This document shows positions 62,501 through 64,000 of a DNA stretch of 64,000 nucleotides, piece by piece; the stretch's first letter is position 1, and every line of letters begins with the position of its first letter. A model generated the notes under the pieces. It was not told the DNA's origin. It did no database searches and saw nothing but the letters and a program-made list of their open reading frames with translations. The stretch spans positions 124,001 through 188,000 of the forward strand of contig JAQSEB010000043.1 of NCBI GenBank assembly GCA_030063045.1. The letters are read 5' to 3'. The DNA is from Pratylenchus scribneri. Taxonomy: Eukaryota; Nematoda; Chromadorea; Rhabditida; Pratylenchidae. A program made the translations under genes and the position numbers.

Positions 62501-64000
62501 GGTATACATTTTTTACGGGGGAATTGAAAATTGGTTCTGCCATTTTGATTTTTAATTATTTTATTCAAAATTTAAGCCAAAATTAGAGTAGTCCCTAATT
62601 TTGTAAAAGGAAGAATTTAAATTTATTAGGGATTAGGATTAATAAAAAGATTATAATACGGAATTAGGCAGAATACTGGAAATAAACAATCATTTAACCA
62701 ATTTAAGTTGGCCACGAAATTTTCATTTTTTCAGAGAATAAAATTGTAAATTATTTCTGTTTTTTAATTTTTGATTTCTTCAATAGCAAAATTTTTCTAA
62801 TCAATTAAAATATATTCAATTTATTAGGACGCAATCAACGGTTCACGCGTTTGTTTGGCCGGCTCATTCAGTGGCACTCCAACACCCCAACTCCAATGGC
62901 TGCGCAATGGAAAACCATTTGGAGCGGATGCGCGCATTTTGTTGAACAAAAATTTCAATGCCGACATTGGGGTCACCGAATTCATGCTTGAAATACTCAA
63001 ATTCACACCGGCCGAACATGCCGGTGGGCAATTCAATTTGAAATATACAAATATTTTTTGAAAAAAAAATAATTTTTTTGAGAGTTTTATTCAAATTAAA
63101 ATTATATTCTGAACTCATCGACTAAGAAATTCCCTTAATTCCTTTCGATTCACATTCAAAGACAAAAAAAAATTATAATTTATACATTTAGGCACATACA
63201 CTGCTGTGGCACAAAATGACCAAGGAACGGATTCAATTTCAATTCTTGTTTCGGAACAATCATTGGAGGAGAAAATGAAAACTTTTGGCGGAACTGCCGG
63301 CAAGAATGGCCAGGCAAGTGCCCTTCAGTGAAAGGAAACTATTATTTGAAATAATTGTTCACGAATTTGATCGGCTATAAAATATCTACCTAAAATAAAT
63401 TTAAAAATATAATCGGAAAATTTAATATTATTGTCCAAGAAATTCGCAATTTTTAAAGGAATTCAAAAAAGGATACTTTTGAATTTCCACTAACCGATTT
63501 CCGATGTCCCAAATTTGTTTAGTGAGAAAAAATATACACAGGTATGACTACTGTATCGGAAATTCTATACAGAATCCACCCAATCTCACAAAAATTTTGC
63601 CTCCAGCAATTTTATAGAATTGATTAATAAATAATTTTTGCCGATCAAATTTAAATAATTATTTCATATTTTCATTTTTGTTCCTTTTTAAATTTGAATA
63701 ACTTGTCATCCCACCACCCTGTGTAGAACACAAATAACATGTAGAAACATTGGAACATAAACATTTTATAGCTTCCAGCAGAAACAGGCACCACAACCAC
63801 AGAGGAGGTGGCCCCCGGCGGGCCAACAATGAGGCGGAAGAAAAGAGTGATGGAGGGAGGAGAGAAGGAGGAGAAGGGAGAGGAAGGCGAGGAGAAGGAG
63901 AAGCGTAGGTTGAGGAGGAAAAATAGCAGCAACGCCAAAAATGACAACAACAACAAAATCGATGAAAACAAAACAAAAGACAACGACCAAAACAACAACA
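1..64000 (+). CDS. ttn-1: Titin-like giant muscle protein, internal part of one gene, partial at both ends
   Basis: A hand-built model of 64 exons (0-63) reads through in one frame from the first codon at position 2 to 63313, about 15,529 codons, with every intron bounded by GT-AG and every phase matching. The product combines sarcomeric Ig and Fn3 domains with very long Lys/Glu-rich repeat regions and predicted charged helices. Among nematode giants, twitchin lacks such charged arrays and UNC-89 has a different make-up, whereas TTN-1 is known to mix Ig/Fn3, coiled-coil and repetitive elastic regions. The role is therefore inferred as a sarcomere-spanning elastic scaffold. The kinase domain expected near the end of TTN-1 is not present. 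No start codon lies at the left edge, and the array is cut there. Titin-like identity is firm; the exact orthologue name is moderate. Automatic annotation could split this locus at 31846 or at the arrays. Confidence 0.85.
1535..9034 (+). repeat. Higher-order repeat: four consecutive 1875-bp A-B-C trimers
   Basis: Trimers begin at 1535, 3410, 5285 and 7160, each exactly 1875 bp (619 + 619 + 637). Corresponding units between trimers are nearly identical, while A, B and C within a trimer differ at the same fixed sites. The fourth trimer ends in a variant C' that starts with KKKTEDE, as B units do, and carries PPVEV instead of PPAEV. Confidence 0.93.
11635..12345 (+). CDS. Exon 19, terminal exon of array 1
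   Basis: 237 codons, phase 0 at both ends. The first ~80 codons match the array units (ADELAKKK to KKKKRTVSEFKEDK, with D-I changed to E-F). The sequence then switches to a unique tail with IQPTEIQTLITDQK, a Lys/Glu-rich helix (KKIAEELEKAKKLADEKKR) and RRKERGDVLKKRRE. The donor is AAG|GTTAGT. The tail is clearly paralogous to the tail of exon 43 (43558-44498), and both are followed by a long AT-rich intron and a [AT]MDEMA exon. Probably a helical spacer. Confidence 0.85.
12346..13528 (+). other. Intron 19, AT-rich, 1183 bp
   Basis: Starts GTTAGT and ends TTATTTTAG. It is very AT-rich with poly-T/poly-A runs. I see no coding stretch, RNA gene or repeat family in it on either strand. Confidence 0.75.
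13529..14318 (+). CDS. Exon 20, charged helical exon (TMDEMARRRE)
   Basis: 263 codons plus one base (phase 0 in, phase 1 out; donor CCAG|GTAAGA). It encodes a Lys/Glu/Arg-rich, Ala-containing sequence predicted to be helical: MDEMARRREEAKKKKEEDEK, then twice a block ending KVDTTV[KQ]KF[KQ]LDEEKPP. The second half (KKGIRPEDEKKAEEDEAKAK to PPTTKKPSIDKS) is the ancestral-looking form of the array-2 unit at 37360-43447. Exon 44 (45355-46126) is its closest paralogue. Unlike array-2 units it has LKVKKPDDKK in place of SSAFTIKKPGDK. Confidence 0.85.
14409..15911 (+). CDS. Exon 21, RTVSDI motif, minisatellite helix, then beta-rich segment
   Basis: Phase 1 in and out. It begins EVVVDDGKKKKKRTVSDIKE, as array-2 exons and exon 45 do, then TAQMKPEPAPKPFD as in array 1. 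About 270 codons of KKKADELAAKKKMEDE-type repeats follow. Near codon 310 the character changes to KEVSLDFDM, FNLTLFEGAFDRDAFCEIN and IGIGVSFNKDMKINEVDL, with alternating hydrophobics typical of beta strands, and one of the few Cys residues here. It ends with a basic patch (RRSKKKTVRRRKHDS). Donor ATGG|GTGAGT. The exon thus bridges both arrays and a folded-looking island of unknown family. Confidence 0.85.
14597..15420 (+). repeat. Coding minisatellite, 48-bp and 69-bp units
   Basis: The 16-residue unit KKKADELAAKKKMEDE alternates with a 23-residue form that adds KKKADDD (7 residues). Variation is mostly M/I in KKK[MI]EDE and A/T in KK[AT]DE. The frame is kept throughout because both unit lengths are multiples of three. 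Confidence 0.93.
15912..16322 (+). other. Intron 21, 411 bp
   Basis: GTGAGT to TTCCAG, AT-rich; nothing else recognised in it. Confidence 0.75.
16323..16546 (+). CDS. Exon 22, acidic beta-rich segment
   Basis: Phase 1 in (G|GC makes Gly), phase 0 out. It encodes GTQYLNVFIDIEAGEESSS, an acidic Ser/Glu stretch, and ERMDLDVRFEEMKQDEG. The alternating patterns LNVFIDI and MDLDVRF resemble the strands in exon 21 and at the end of exon 25. No known domain recognised. Donor ATTCAG|GTTGGT. Confidence 0.75.
16677..16812 (+). CDS. Exon 23, Lys-rich then Pro-rich linker
   Basis: 45 codons plus one base, phase 0 in, phase 1 out. NIEEMVRLEKLKKQKDKEE is followed by MPPPPSPPIETTETM and VPDEG. The donor is GAGG|GTAAGA. 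The Pro stretch suggests a flexible linker. About 95 bp downstream a possible acceptor (ATGTAG, 16909) would add only AAGAK and a stop, which I regard as chance. Confidence 0.75.
17190..17488 (+). promoter_or_regulatory. Candidate internal promoter / outron for a shorter isoform
   Basis: Within intron 23 a ~300-bp block is markedly GC-richer, with clustered CpGs (GGCGCGA-like runs near 17300 and GTGCGCGATACCGCC near 17361). It ends with TTTTTTTGTCACATTC and ATAATCAG at 17465, a usable trans-splice acceptor. An ATG in good context (AAAAATGG) follows 24 bp later at 17489. No TATA box is evident. The promoter reading is inference from composition and order of signals only. Confidence 0.3.
17489..17566 (+). 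CDS. Candidate alternative first exon (MAAAADYEIRGEDENARDK)
   Basis: ATG at 17489 opens a 34-codon frame ending at TAG 17591-17593. A donor (TTC|GTAAAA) at 17567 would give a 26-codon phase-0 first exon. Phase 0 does not fit exon 24 or 25 (both phase 1) but does fit exon 26 at 32160, so it could start an isoform that skips the 13.6-kb exon. A rival reading takes 17466-17566 as an internal exon (FEDEKQEKWQQQLIMKLEER), but its outgoing phase 2 fits no neighbour. Weak without transcript data. Confidence 0.22.
17646..17672 (+). CDS. Exon 24, 27-bp microexon (ETLIAEEAA)
   Basis: Acceptor ATTTCAG, donor GCCG|GTTTGT. It is nine codons, phase 1 in and out, so exon 23 can join exon 25 with or without it. 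Its small size makes it less certain than its neighbours, but both splice sites are good and the frame fits. Probably a cassette exon. Confidence 0.5.
17673..18209 (+). other. Intron 24, 537 bp
   Basis: GTTTGT to TATTTTTAG, AT-rich with a poly-A run just before the acceptor. No coding or RNA signal seen. Confidence 0.7.
18210..31846 (+). CDS. Exon 25, giant 13.6-kb exon of short-repeat families
   Basis: One uninterrupted frame of about 4,536 codons (18210-31819, phase 1 in), or to the TGA at 31844-31846 if not spliced on. It opens ETSTPKKDEKPTEAEKKPTK and INVQLEKAMERNGAQIVVEF. Then come, in order: an acidic/basic helix; ~29 copies of a SGFKAKIPKKS repeat; KSDES/KLAKDKS repeats; eight 19-residue GIQTEM repeats; KMTASETDEDK repeats; a long second stretch of KSDE repeats; PIDENAESKL repeats; and a beta-rich tail. 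Almost no Cys or Trp. Earlier ATGs (for example 18302) are internal Met codons, since the frame is open to the acceptor at 18209. Its intronless state in an intron-dense gene suggests growth by internal repeat expansion. Likely an extensible or disordered spacer; no known enzyme domain. Confidence 0.9.
18742..21535 (+). repeat. ~33-residue repeat, about 29 copies (SGFKAKIPKKS ... KEEKTFDEE)
   Basis: Core [SAT]G[FY]KAKI[PTMS]KKS[GSAV]K is followed by ED-rich residues, a [MI]PGKEE element and [KM]TFDEE, at an average spacing of ~100 bp. Copies have diverged, and units differ by small in-frame indels. Conserved points are the aromatic in FKAKI and the Pro-Gly of PGKEE. The alternation of a basic hydrophobic patch with an acidic patch resembles PEVK-type elastic sequence, without being a known family to me. 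Confidence 0.9.
21600..23130 (+). repeat. ~28-31-residue KSDES / KLAKDKS / DEKQKDE repeat, first block
   Basis: Consensus around K[ST]DES[GVS]KSDKLAKDKS, then [IM][DE]EK[QK]KDE[ML]ES. The copies are strongly diverged. Most carry S-x-[DE]-E in the KS[IM]DE element, which fits the CK2 site pattern. Low hydrophobic content argues for disorder or an extended charged helix. Confidence 0.85.
23144..23592 (+). repeat. Eight tandem 57-bp units, GIQ[TM]EM[SP]EIDQ[RK][PS]KPEISE
   Basis: Seven units begin GIQ[TM]EM; the eighth begins VQMEM. They are spaced exactly 19 residues apart, with the seventh shortened by two. The block runs into VACQTDWTEIEEKF, a degenerate ninth copy containing CQTD. DNA identity between units is high, so this expansion is young compared with the surrounding repeats. 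The GIQ[TM]E and CQTD elements resemble LC8 dynein-light-chain binding motifs (GIQVD/TQT type); that function is inference. Confidence 0.93.
23800..24290 (+). repeat. ~17-residue KM[TV]ASE[TA]DE repeats
   Basis: Tandem elements such as KMTASETDEDK, KMVASEEDESK, KITASEADESK and KMVATDNKEEK alternate with [NS]DK[KN]G linkers. They are acidic, Ser/Thr-rich and clearly distinct from the KSDE repeats on both sides. Confidence 0.8.
25090..30540 (+). repeat. KSDE / KLAKDKS / DEKQKDE repeat, second and larger block
   Basis: The repeat type of 21600-23130 resumes, with many diverged copies: KSDENAKSAKSDRLAKDQS, SMDEKQTDEMES and similar. It is interrupted at ~28900-29290 by a non-repeat stretch (IDAIKSKEVKIGDRTKMAKE). 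Sub-forms such as KIKPKEKSDELAKDQL recur several times, pointing to local duplication. Confidence 0.85.
30630..31370 (+). repeat. ~17-residue PIDENAESKLK repeats
   Basis: Elements such as MPIDENNRSKLR, SIDVDIKSKLTPK, PINKNAESKLKSSIDE and KIDKNAETKLKEK recur with an invariant I-D/N pair and a Leu near the centre. Hydrophobic spacing is regular, unlike the KSDE blocks, so a different fold or filament contact is possible. Confidence 0.8.
31440..31819 (+). other. Beta-rich C-terminal segment of exon 25
   Basis: The last ~125 codons lose the repeats and show alternating hydrophobic runs: VIQLEINLNRSL, FSTVTLNMKNSAKLTIKA, QQNIELTIPGKLL, EIDVEIDHSTN and IRVVAKALKLNEEL. This pattern suggests several amphipathic beta strands. 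It resembles islands in exon 21 (VSLDFDM, IGIGVSF) and exon 22 (LNVFIDI). No known family recognised. Confidence 0.6.
31820..32159 (+). other. Intron 25 or 3' end: GTTGAT donor, or stop at 31846
   Basis: ATGGAAAAG|GTTGATTC at 31820 is a usable donor in phase 0, and the acceptor TTATTCCAG at 32159 is phase 0 into exon 26. If it is not used, the frame ends 9 codons on (VDSMFFHN, stop). No clear AATAAA follows closely, which favours splicing, but both outcomes are possible. Confidence 0.55.
32160..32643 (+). CDS. Exon 26, linker before the Ig pair
   Basis: 161 codons plus one base, phase 0 in, phase 1 out (AATG|GTGAAG). It begins EKPTKVDGEIAIEGAEGPKE. A charged stretch then gives way to ESIEVLLVDRQFQIERLSPV, a possible strand pair, then a Ser/Thr-rich acidic tail (SIISDGDTTDEGDEIFDW). 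No known domain. Confidence 0.8.
32685..33503 (+). CDS. Exons 27-28 (32685-32791, 33315-33503), Ig domain
   Basis: Exon 27 reads VQTLPPRFETKEKEILAKIG and ends HSAVEPK; exon 28 continues MSIYHNNAHLTED and ends with DKTMEGEYVFIASNMEGYDE. The PPRF entry, the hydrophobic B strand (LLLQLKL) and the G-x-Y-x-x-x-A-x-N F-strand signature identify an I-set Ig. The usual Cys pair is absent and the C-strand Trp is replaced, as in some divergent titin Ig domains. The 41-bp intron before exon 27 (32644-32684) is the shortest in the window. The intron inside the domain is 523 bp and empty. Confidence 0.8.
33575..34439 (+). CDS. Exons 29-30 (33575-33772, 34277-34439), second Ig domain
   Basis: Exon 29 has a Pro-rich linker (HMKETPPPIIDIDPAQLDQK), then LNFRIEGDPLPHSEVYIERN and VIPCRK. 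Exon 30 continues LKINRVSGQQQIDVEIALKR and NGDQIVLQAINVFGEVKSKH. The G-D-P-x-P turn and the terminal QAINVFGEVKSK, analogous to the A-x-N-x-x-G of Ig F-G strands, mark a divergent I-set Ig, split by an intron at the same relative place as the preceding Ig. Intron 33773-34276 (504 bp) is AT-rich and shows nothing else. Out phase 1 (AATG|GTTCGT). Confidence 0.75.
34637..34932 (+). CDS. Exons 31-32 (34637-34797, 34846-34932), charged linker
   Basis: Exon 31 (phase 1 in) reads EDRKALRQIEGEEIPLSKVA, then a Lys/Glu helix ending KKKKKVPGALFIPK. Exon 32 reads EINSLYGDPSVKVSPKEAEG and SSKTGDEIT. Introns of 48 bp (34798-34845) and 45 bp (34933-34977) flank exon 32. The acceptor of exon 31 (TGGTTTAG) is the only nearby one that avoids in-frame stops. 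Exact borders are less certain than elsewhere. Confidence 0.65.
34978..37249 (+). CDS. Exon 33, charged exon with six RT[VLI]SDI motifs
   Basis: 757 codons plus one base; phase 0 in, phase 1 out (TCAG|GTGGGT). It starts DKKVAEQEKKKVKKPAKLP. One motif, KKKRTVSDIPEDK, lies near codon 85. Around codon 230 there is a less repetitive segment with real hydrophobic heptads (ERLKRQSQLDKVDLHDKTV, LIDRLRTLEGFLAHHEEINL) that looks like a true coiled coil. Five further KKRT[VLI]SDIKADK motifs follow, separated by EGEKP[LA][EAD]EEK linkers. The last ~110 codons (KKGIRLEDEKKAEEDEAKA to PSIDKGESG) are the template of array 2. Confidence 0.88.
37250..43557 (+). repeat. Tandem exon-intron array 2 (688/689-bp units)
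   Basis: Nine exon plus intron units follow the intron after exon 33. Introns are 110 bp (CTCTTCTCATC version) or 109 bp (CTCTATCATCAAAAATC version, after exons 34, 39 and 41), all ending AACTGTTTTCAG. Exons 38-42 share KSFEDK, whereas 34-37 have KSIEDK. Exons 35, 36 and 39 share the linked pair KAGEK and EDQKK. The mosaic shows repeated unequal exchange or conversion. Confidence 0.95.
37360..43447 (+). CDS. Array-2 exons 34-42, nine near-identical 579-bp exons
   Basis: Exons, all phase 1 in and out: 37360-37938, 38048-38626, 38737-39315, 39426-40004, 40115-40693, 40804-41382, 41492-42070, 42181-42759 and 42869-43447. Each encodes 193 residues: EAVVDDGKKKKKRTVSDIKE, EEPSSAFTIKKPGDKIDEES, a K[SA]GEKLSPEEEKAEQ segment, then an Arg/Lys/Glu/Ala-rich predicted helix (ELARKRKEKALAKEEEERKR) ending VKKFQLDEEKPP and SIDKGESG. 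Reading on past the donor gives Gly-Gly-stop. Exons 35 and 36 have KKKKKLTVSDI instead of KRTVS. Any number of these exons can be skipped without frame loss. Confidence 0.9.
43558..44498 (+). CDS. Exon 43, terminal exon of array 2 with unique tail
   Basis: Phase 1 in, phase 0 out (AAAAGA|GTAAGT). The first ~165 codons follow the array-2 unit, but with ESALKSPMEEK and MGKKGIRPEDEKK, and diverge at KDGQAKVDTLKEH. The tail (SLMKKKMAEEQEKAKKLADE, RRDESLAKKKAHEDEKNKAK, RRKDREDQLKKRREAEEKAK) is paralogous to the tail of exon 19. Predicted helical, strongly charged. Confidence 0.87.
44499..45354 (+). other. Intron 43, 856 bp
   Basis: GTAAGT to TATTTTTTAG. The first ~260 bp are AT-rich and featureless; the rest is mostly the degenerate repeat described separately. 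It is the positional counterpart of intron 19, which lacks this repeat. Confidence 0.75.
44760..45300 (+). repeat. Degenerate intronic tandem repeat, ~20-30-bp units
   Basis: Recurring element AAACACATTTTTCTTAGTTA plus AACGAAAA, or the form AATACATTTTTATTTAAACG, with variable spacing across ~540 bp. The alternation of CACATTTTTCTTAGTT and TACATTTTTATTTAAA suggests a two-element unit. It is non-coding; on the minus strand it only looks like an ORF rich in Asn, Lys, Phe and Leu. Confidence 0.85.
45355..46126 (+). CDS. Exon 44, paralogue of exon 20
   Basis: Phase 0 in, phase 1 out. It begins AMDEMAKRREDAKKKKEEDE, like TMDEMARRRE of exon 20, through LLKAKADEEEKAQKALEAKK and KVDTTVKKFKLDEEKLPQTK. 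It then changes to the array-2 body (SSAFTIKKPGDKIDEESALK to PSIDKGESG). It is therefore a hybrid of the exon-20 head and the array-2 body, followed by a diverged 109-bp array-2 intron. Confidence 0.87.
46236..50861 (+). CDS. Exon 45, long charged helix followed by Ig domains
   Basis: 1,542 codons, phase 1 in and out. It starts EAVVDDGNKKKKRTVSDIKE. About 1,200 codons (46436-50060) of almost only E, K, R, D, Q and A follow, for example EERKRKEEEEERQLAEEKKR. The lack of hydrophobic heptads and the E-K/R spacing fit a single alpha-helix more than a two-stranded coiled coil. A transition (MKRKVVKKKKMPEEESGKGK, ENEDEWEYVYEEEEGEGIPL, KEVKFDEVEDFLGKRRMQRL) leads into one full Ig (50400-50686: VLTARGDTAIFECELFNESD, VSWTVNGKTL, RVQCTLED; both Cys and Trp present). 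The first half of a second Ig follows (VEFAEKLPRKVIANLGDTST, ISWSHNGRPLFND). Confidence 0.92.
51519..51970 (+). CDS. Exon 46, end of Ig, full Ig, start of Fn3
   Basis: Phase 1 in (T|GC makes Cys), phase 0 out. The junction reads GCIC-SLVIKNTDYKLGGRYSL, completing the Ig begun in exon 45. The next Ig spans 51617-51909 (KPRMDAADEGRVQKIIMD, EPEVDLYLNNQLL, TKADRGRYKVVLFNEYGEDK), with no C-strand Trp. The exon ends with the Fn3 start VPEPPSGLMITEIGHDYCFL. The intron cuts just before the conserved Fn3 Trp. Confidence 0.9.
52532..52770 (+). CDS. Exon 47, rest of Fn3 domain 1
   Basis: Phase 0 in, phase 2 out. WSPPANDSMVDERERTTGYV, VIEKKGANRRVWQRVGQ, LDYDTDYVFRVAAMNRFGVG. The Trp, the Leu-x-x-x-T-x-Y-x-F-R-V-x-A-x-N signature and the terminal G-x-G-E-x-S are canonical for sarcomeric Fn3. 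Confidence 0.93.
53331..53751 (+). CDS. Exon 48, Fn3 domain 2 and start of Fn3 domain 3
   Basis: Phase 2 in, phase 0 out. Fn3-2: PFSAPVMHSAPRITHTYEQS, VRLEWDECWDTGGSKLFGYD, KDCVFKVEAQNYAGLHSDS. Linker VEDRASKH, then Fn3-3: MAPPRIELISGTKVRVHWNT and SAHHYNLQ. The domains are divergent but keep Trp and the F-strand pattern. Confidence 0.92.
54195..54563 (+). CDS. Exon 49, rest of Fn3 domain 3 and first half of Ig
   Basis: Phase 0 at both ends. YRSEGTYLWNEVLEQFKSSP and LKEGVSYRMRVVAKSADGEQ complete Fn3-3. FNTPILTKTLRDALVPKKEE, IRLEICAVGEPAPLFVWFKN and GEEIVPSPENDNLSISNEGF start a canonical Ig with Cys and Trp. Confidence 0.93.
55273..55462 (+). CDS. Exon 50, second half of Ig and start of the next Ig
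   Basis: Phase 0 in, phase 1 out. LVIHRMGDQDEGYYACQVRN completes the Ig (D-x-G-x-Y-x-C). AVQAHFNKAFADRIEAVEGK and DIVLECEVSG begin the next. Confidence 0.93.
55811..56047 (+). CDS. Exon 51, rest of Ig and start of the next Ig
   Basis: Phase 1 in and out, acceptor CCCTAAAAAG (weak pyrimidine tract). DPEANIRWLRNKRHIGETTN and MRDDSGIYTCETEGGEDRVQ give the Trp and second Cys of a canonical Ig. AEKTRIIFSPQGRTI starts the next domain. Confidence 0.92.
56223..56290 (+). repeat. Imperfect inverted repeat (18-bp arms) inside intron 51
   Basis: Left arm TATCAAGATTGACTTAAA (56223-56240); right arm TTTAAGTCAATCTGATA (56274-56290) is its reverse complement less one base, with a 33-base loop. Related pieces (TTAAGATTGACTA near 56371) lie in the same intron. 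It may be the remnant of a miniature inverted-repeat element. Confidence 0.6.
56574..56872 (+). CDS. Exon 52, rest of Ig and start of the next Ig
   Basis: Phase 1 in, phase 0 out (ACA|GTCAGT). RYGEKVLLYADLSKGTDDVV, WYRDGQRLISKKCFAYTENT and FDETEIGEYSVELDGGERSA form an Ig with Trp but no Cys pair in the usual places. PPKMELRRYNDERITKIGGD opens the next Ig. Confidence 0.92.
57470..57822 (+). CDS. Exon 53, rest of Ig and first half of Fn3 domain 4
   Basis: Phase 0 in, phase 2 out. VIASCLGYPKPRISVLLNDQ and LNRSHSGRIWLRAVNSLGED complete an Ig; the usual Tyr of the F strand is Trp here. VPPAPTNLRAKNVTSQSVDL, AWNMSTDSRRGEENIESFII and ERKTADR begin Fn3-4. Confidence 0.93.
58326..58638 (+). CDS. Exon 54, rest of Fn3 domain 4, linker, start of Fn3 domain 5
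   Basis: Phase 2 in, phase 0 out. SRWRQIQRKTADRIQTDHGF, LYPGEFYAFRILAVNEIGES and EPSATVDVQLPEEEDDADIS (acidic Ser-rich linker), then PRLSRPKKPTLTTDGMQTKA and VLSWEA. The ESEPS end and YAFRILAVNEIG are textbook Fn3. Confidence 0.93.
58915..59009 (+). CDS. Exon 55, middle of Fn3 domain 5
   Basis: Phase 0 in, phase 2 out. VDRAIIYGVERKKCGAGANE and FWLEVANADRPT; the C and C' strands of the Fn3. Confidence 0.9.
59403..59710 (+). CDS. Exon 56, end of Fn3 domain 5 and Ser/Gln-rich linker
   Basis: Phase 2 in, phase 1 out (TCTG|GTGTGT). YIDRSVFEAGRYIYRIVAKL and NSEPGEPSDEVYITVKPPES end the Fn3. The linker has MGGYGIGYMERKKSATTTEE, RRQQQLVEK and SQASSVLSGSLMDSG. If the donor is not used, the frame ends as VFKIIN and a stop at 59733, a possible alternative C-terminus. 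Confidence 0.87.
60148..60375 (+). CDS. Exon 57, basic Ser/Thr-rich linker
   Basis: Phase 1 in and out. IQEDETFHQPMKSPAIRKIS, KEGRRVSFAMDDGEVTPKAE and KKRKESIPEETKEGGRQQKG. RRVS is a basophilic kinase-type site, like the RTVS motif in the arrays. No fold recognised; probably a disordered regulatory linker. Confidence 0.83.
60774..61485 (+). CDS. Exon 58, second charged helix and start of Ig
   Basis: Phase 1 in, phase 2 out (AAATG|GTCAGC). DEQKEDSKYGARYKIEMSAD leads into ~140 codons rich in E, K, R and A (ESRKRKEKEEAEAEAEAKKQ), another predicted charged helix. The end, DGFDRLLQDTEAVEGQMRVE and NTKDNVMRAK, is the A-B strand half of an Ig whose Trp is made across the junction. Confidence 0.88.
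61989..62260 (+). CDS. Exons 59-60 (61989-62101, 62187-62260), rest of Ig
   Basis: TG|G makes the Ig Trp: WYKDGKLLNTRTSIKHKAML, then KLVISKVEKADAG|RYKLEL and EMSKQDKKPATEATLIVR. A canonical I-set C-terminal half with the intron inside the D-A-G-x-Y motif. The Cys of the F strand is absent. Confidence 0.92.
62312..62461 (+). CDS. Exon 61, Lys-rich linker and start of Ig
   Basis: 50 codons, phase 0. GKNDPPGTSTQIKATESGKE, KSKSKEKDEAVKK, then the typical Ig entry PPTFVKKPKPSV. Donor GTG|GTCAGT. Confidence 0.88.
62828..63023 (+). CDS. Exon 62, main part of the last Ig
   Basis: Phase 0 in, phase 1 out. DAINGSRVCLAGSFSGTPTP, QLQWLRNGKPFGADARILLN and VTEFMLEILKFTPAEHAG. Cys, Trp and the A-x-x-x-A-G turn are present. 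Confidence 0.93.
63192..63313 (+). CDS. Exon 63, end of the last Ig
   Basis: Phase 1 in. G|GTYTAVAQNDQGTDSISILV completes the Ig; SEQSLEEKMKTFGGTAGKNG follows. No standard GT donor follows in frame. Choices are a GC donor (CAG|GCAAGT at 63314), a weak GTGCCC donor at 63318 in phase 1, or the TGA at 63329-63331 as a genuine end. The domain part is firm and the 3' border is not. Confidence 0.8.
63779..64000 (+). CDS. Candidate next exon, basic/acidic low-complexity, open to the window edge
   Basis: Acceptor GCTTCCAG at 63778. In the frame that stays open to the edge it reads ETGTTTTEEVAPGGPTMRRK, then EGGEKEEKGEEGEEKEKR and an Asn-rich end (NNNKIDENKTKDNDQNNN). It needs a phase-1 donor upstream, which the weak site at 63318 provides (A|CA makes Thr). 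The composition shifts toward GC and then CAA/AAC repeats. Plausible but unproven. Confidence 0.4.

Larger units (their letters stand above)
50862..63778 (+). other. Introns of the Ig/Fn3 region
   Basis: Introns over 300 bp: 50862-51518, 51971-52531, 52771-53330, 53752-54194, 54564-55272, 55463-55810, 56048-56573, 56873-57469, 57823-58325, 59010-59402, 59711-60147, 60376-60773, 61486-61988, 62462-62827 and 63314-63778. Shorter ones: 58639-58914, 62102-62186, 62261-62311 and 63024-63191. All are AT-rich with GT-AG borders, except the uncertain last. Apart from a small hairpin at 56223-56290 I see no RNA gene, transposon coding sequence or missed exon; domain continuity across each junction argues against missed exons. 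Confidence 0.8.

Overview
The window is almost entirely one gene on the + strand. It is an internal segment, cut at both ends, of a giant titin-like muscle protein from a nematode, best matching the TTN-1 type. The nematode call rests on splice acceptors of TTTTCAG/TTTTTAG/TTATAG form, AT-rich introns of 41 bp to 1.2 kb, and the combination of sarcomeric Ig and Fn3 domains with enormous Lys/Glu-rich regions. I cannot name the species; the AT-rich style would fit a tylenchine nematode, but that is only an impression. I modelled 64 consecutive exons (numbered 0 to 63) by hand. Every junction keeps the reading frame, giving about 46.6 kb of coding sequence (about 15,529 codons), so this is one gene and not a set of small ORFs.

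Layout. (1) 1-12345: a tandem array of 507-594 bp exons separated by near-identical 112-bp introns, encoding Lys/Glu/Ala-rich, PEVK-like repeats with one KKKKRTVSDIKEDK motif per unit. Four successive 1875-bp trimers form a higher-order repeat. (2) 13529-16812: charged exons, a coding minisatellite, then short beta-rich segments. (3) 17190-17566: a GC-richer block inside an intron that looks like an internal promoter or trans-splice start. (4) 18210-31819: a single 13.6-kb exon made of several different short-repeat families. It is followed either by splicing onward or by a stop at 31846. (5) 32160-34932: a linker, two Ig domains and a short charged segment. (6) 34978-46126: a charged exon with six RT[VLI]SDI motifs, then a second tandem array of nine 579-bp exons with 109/110-bp introns, then exons paralogous to those closing region 1. 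(7) 46236-50400: a predicted very long charged alpha-helix. (8) 50400-59530: Ig-Ig-Ig-Fn3-Fn3-Fn3-Ig-Ig-Ig-Ig-Fn3-Fn3. (9) 59530-63313: a linker, a second charged helix and two more Ig domains. The kinase domain expected at the C-terminal end of TTN-1-type proteins is not in the window.

How it works together (inference from the family): Ig and Fn3 domains are the folded, protein-binding parts of sarcomeric giants. The Lys/Glu-rich arrays and the 13.6-kb exon would be extensible or helical spacers. The repeated RTVS motif offers dozens of possible phosphorylation sites. Several phase-neutral exons, arrays and readable intron stops would allow isoforms of very different length.

I see no convincing second gene, RNA gene, transposase, CRISPR array or bacterial feature. 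The many minus-strand ORFs are antisense shadows of Lys/Glu-rich codons.
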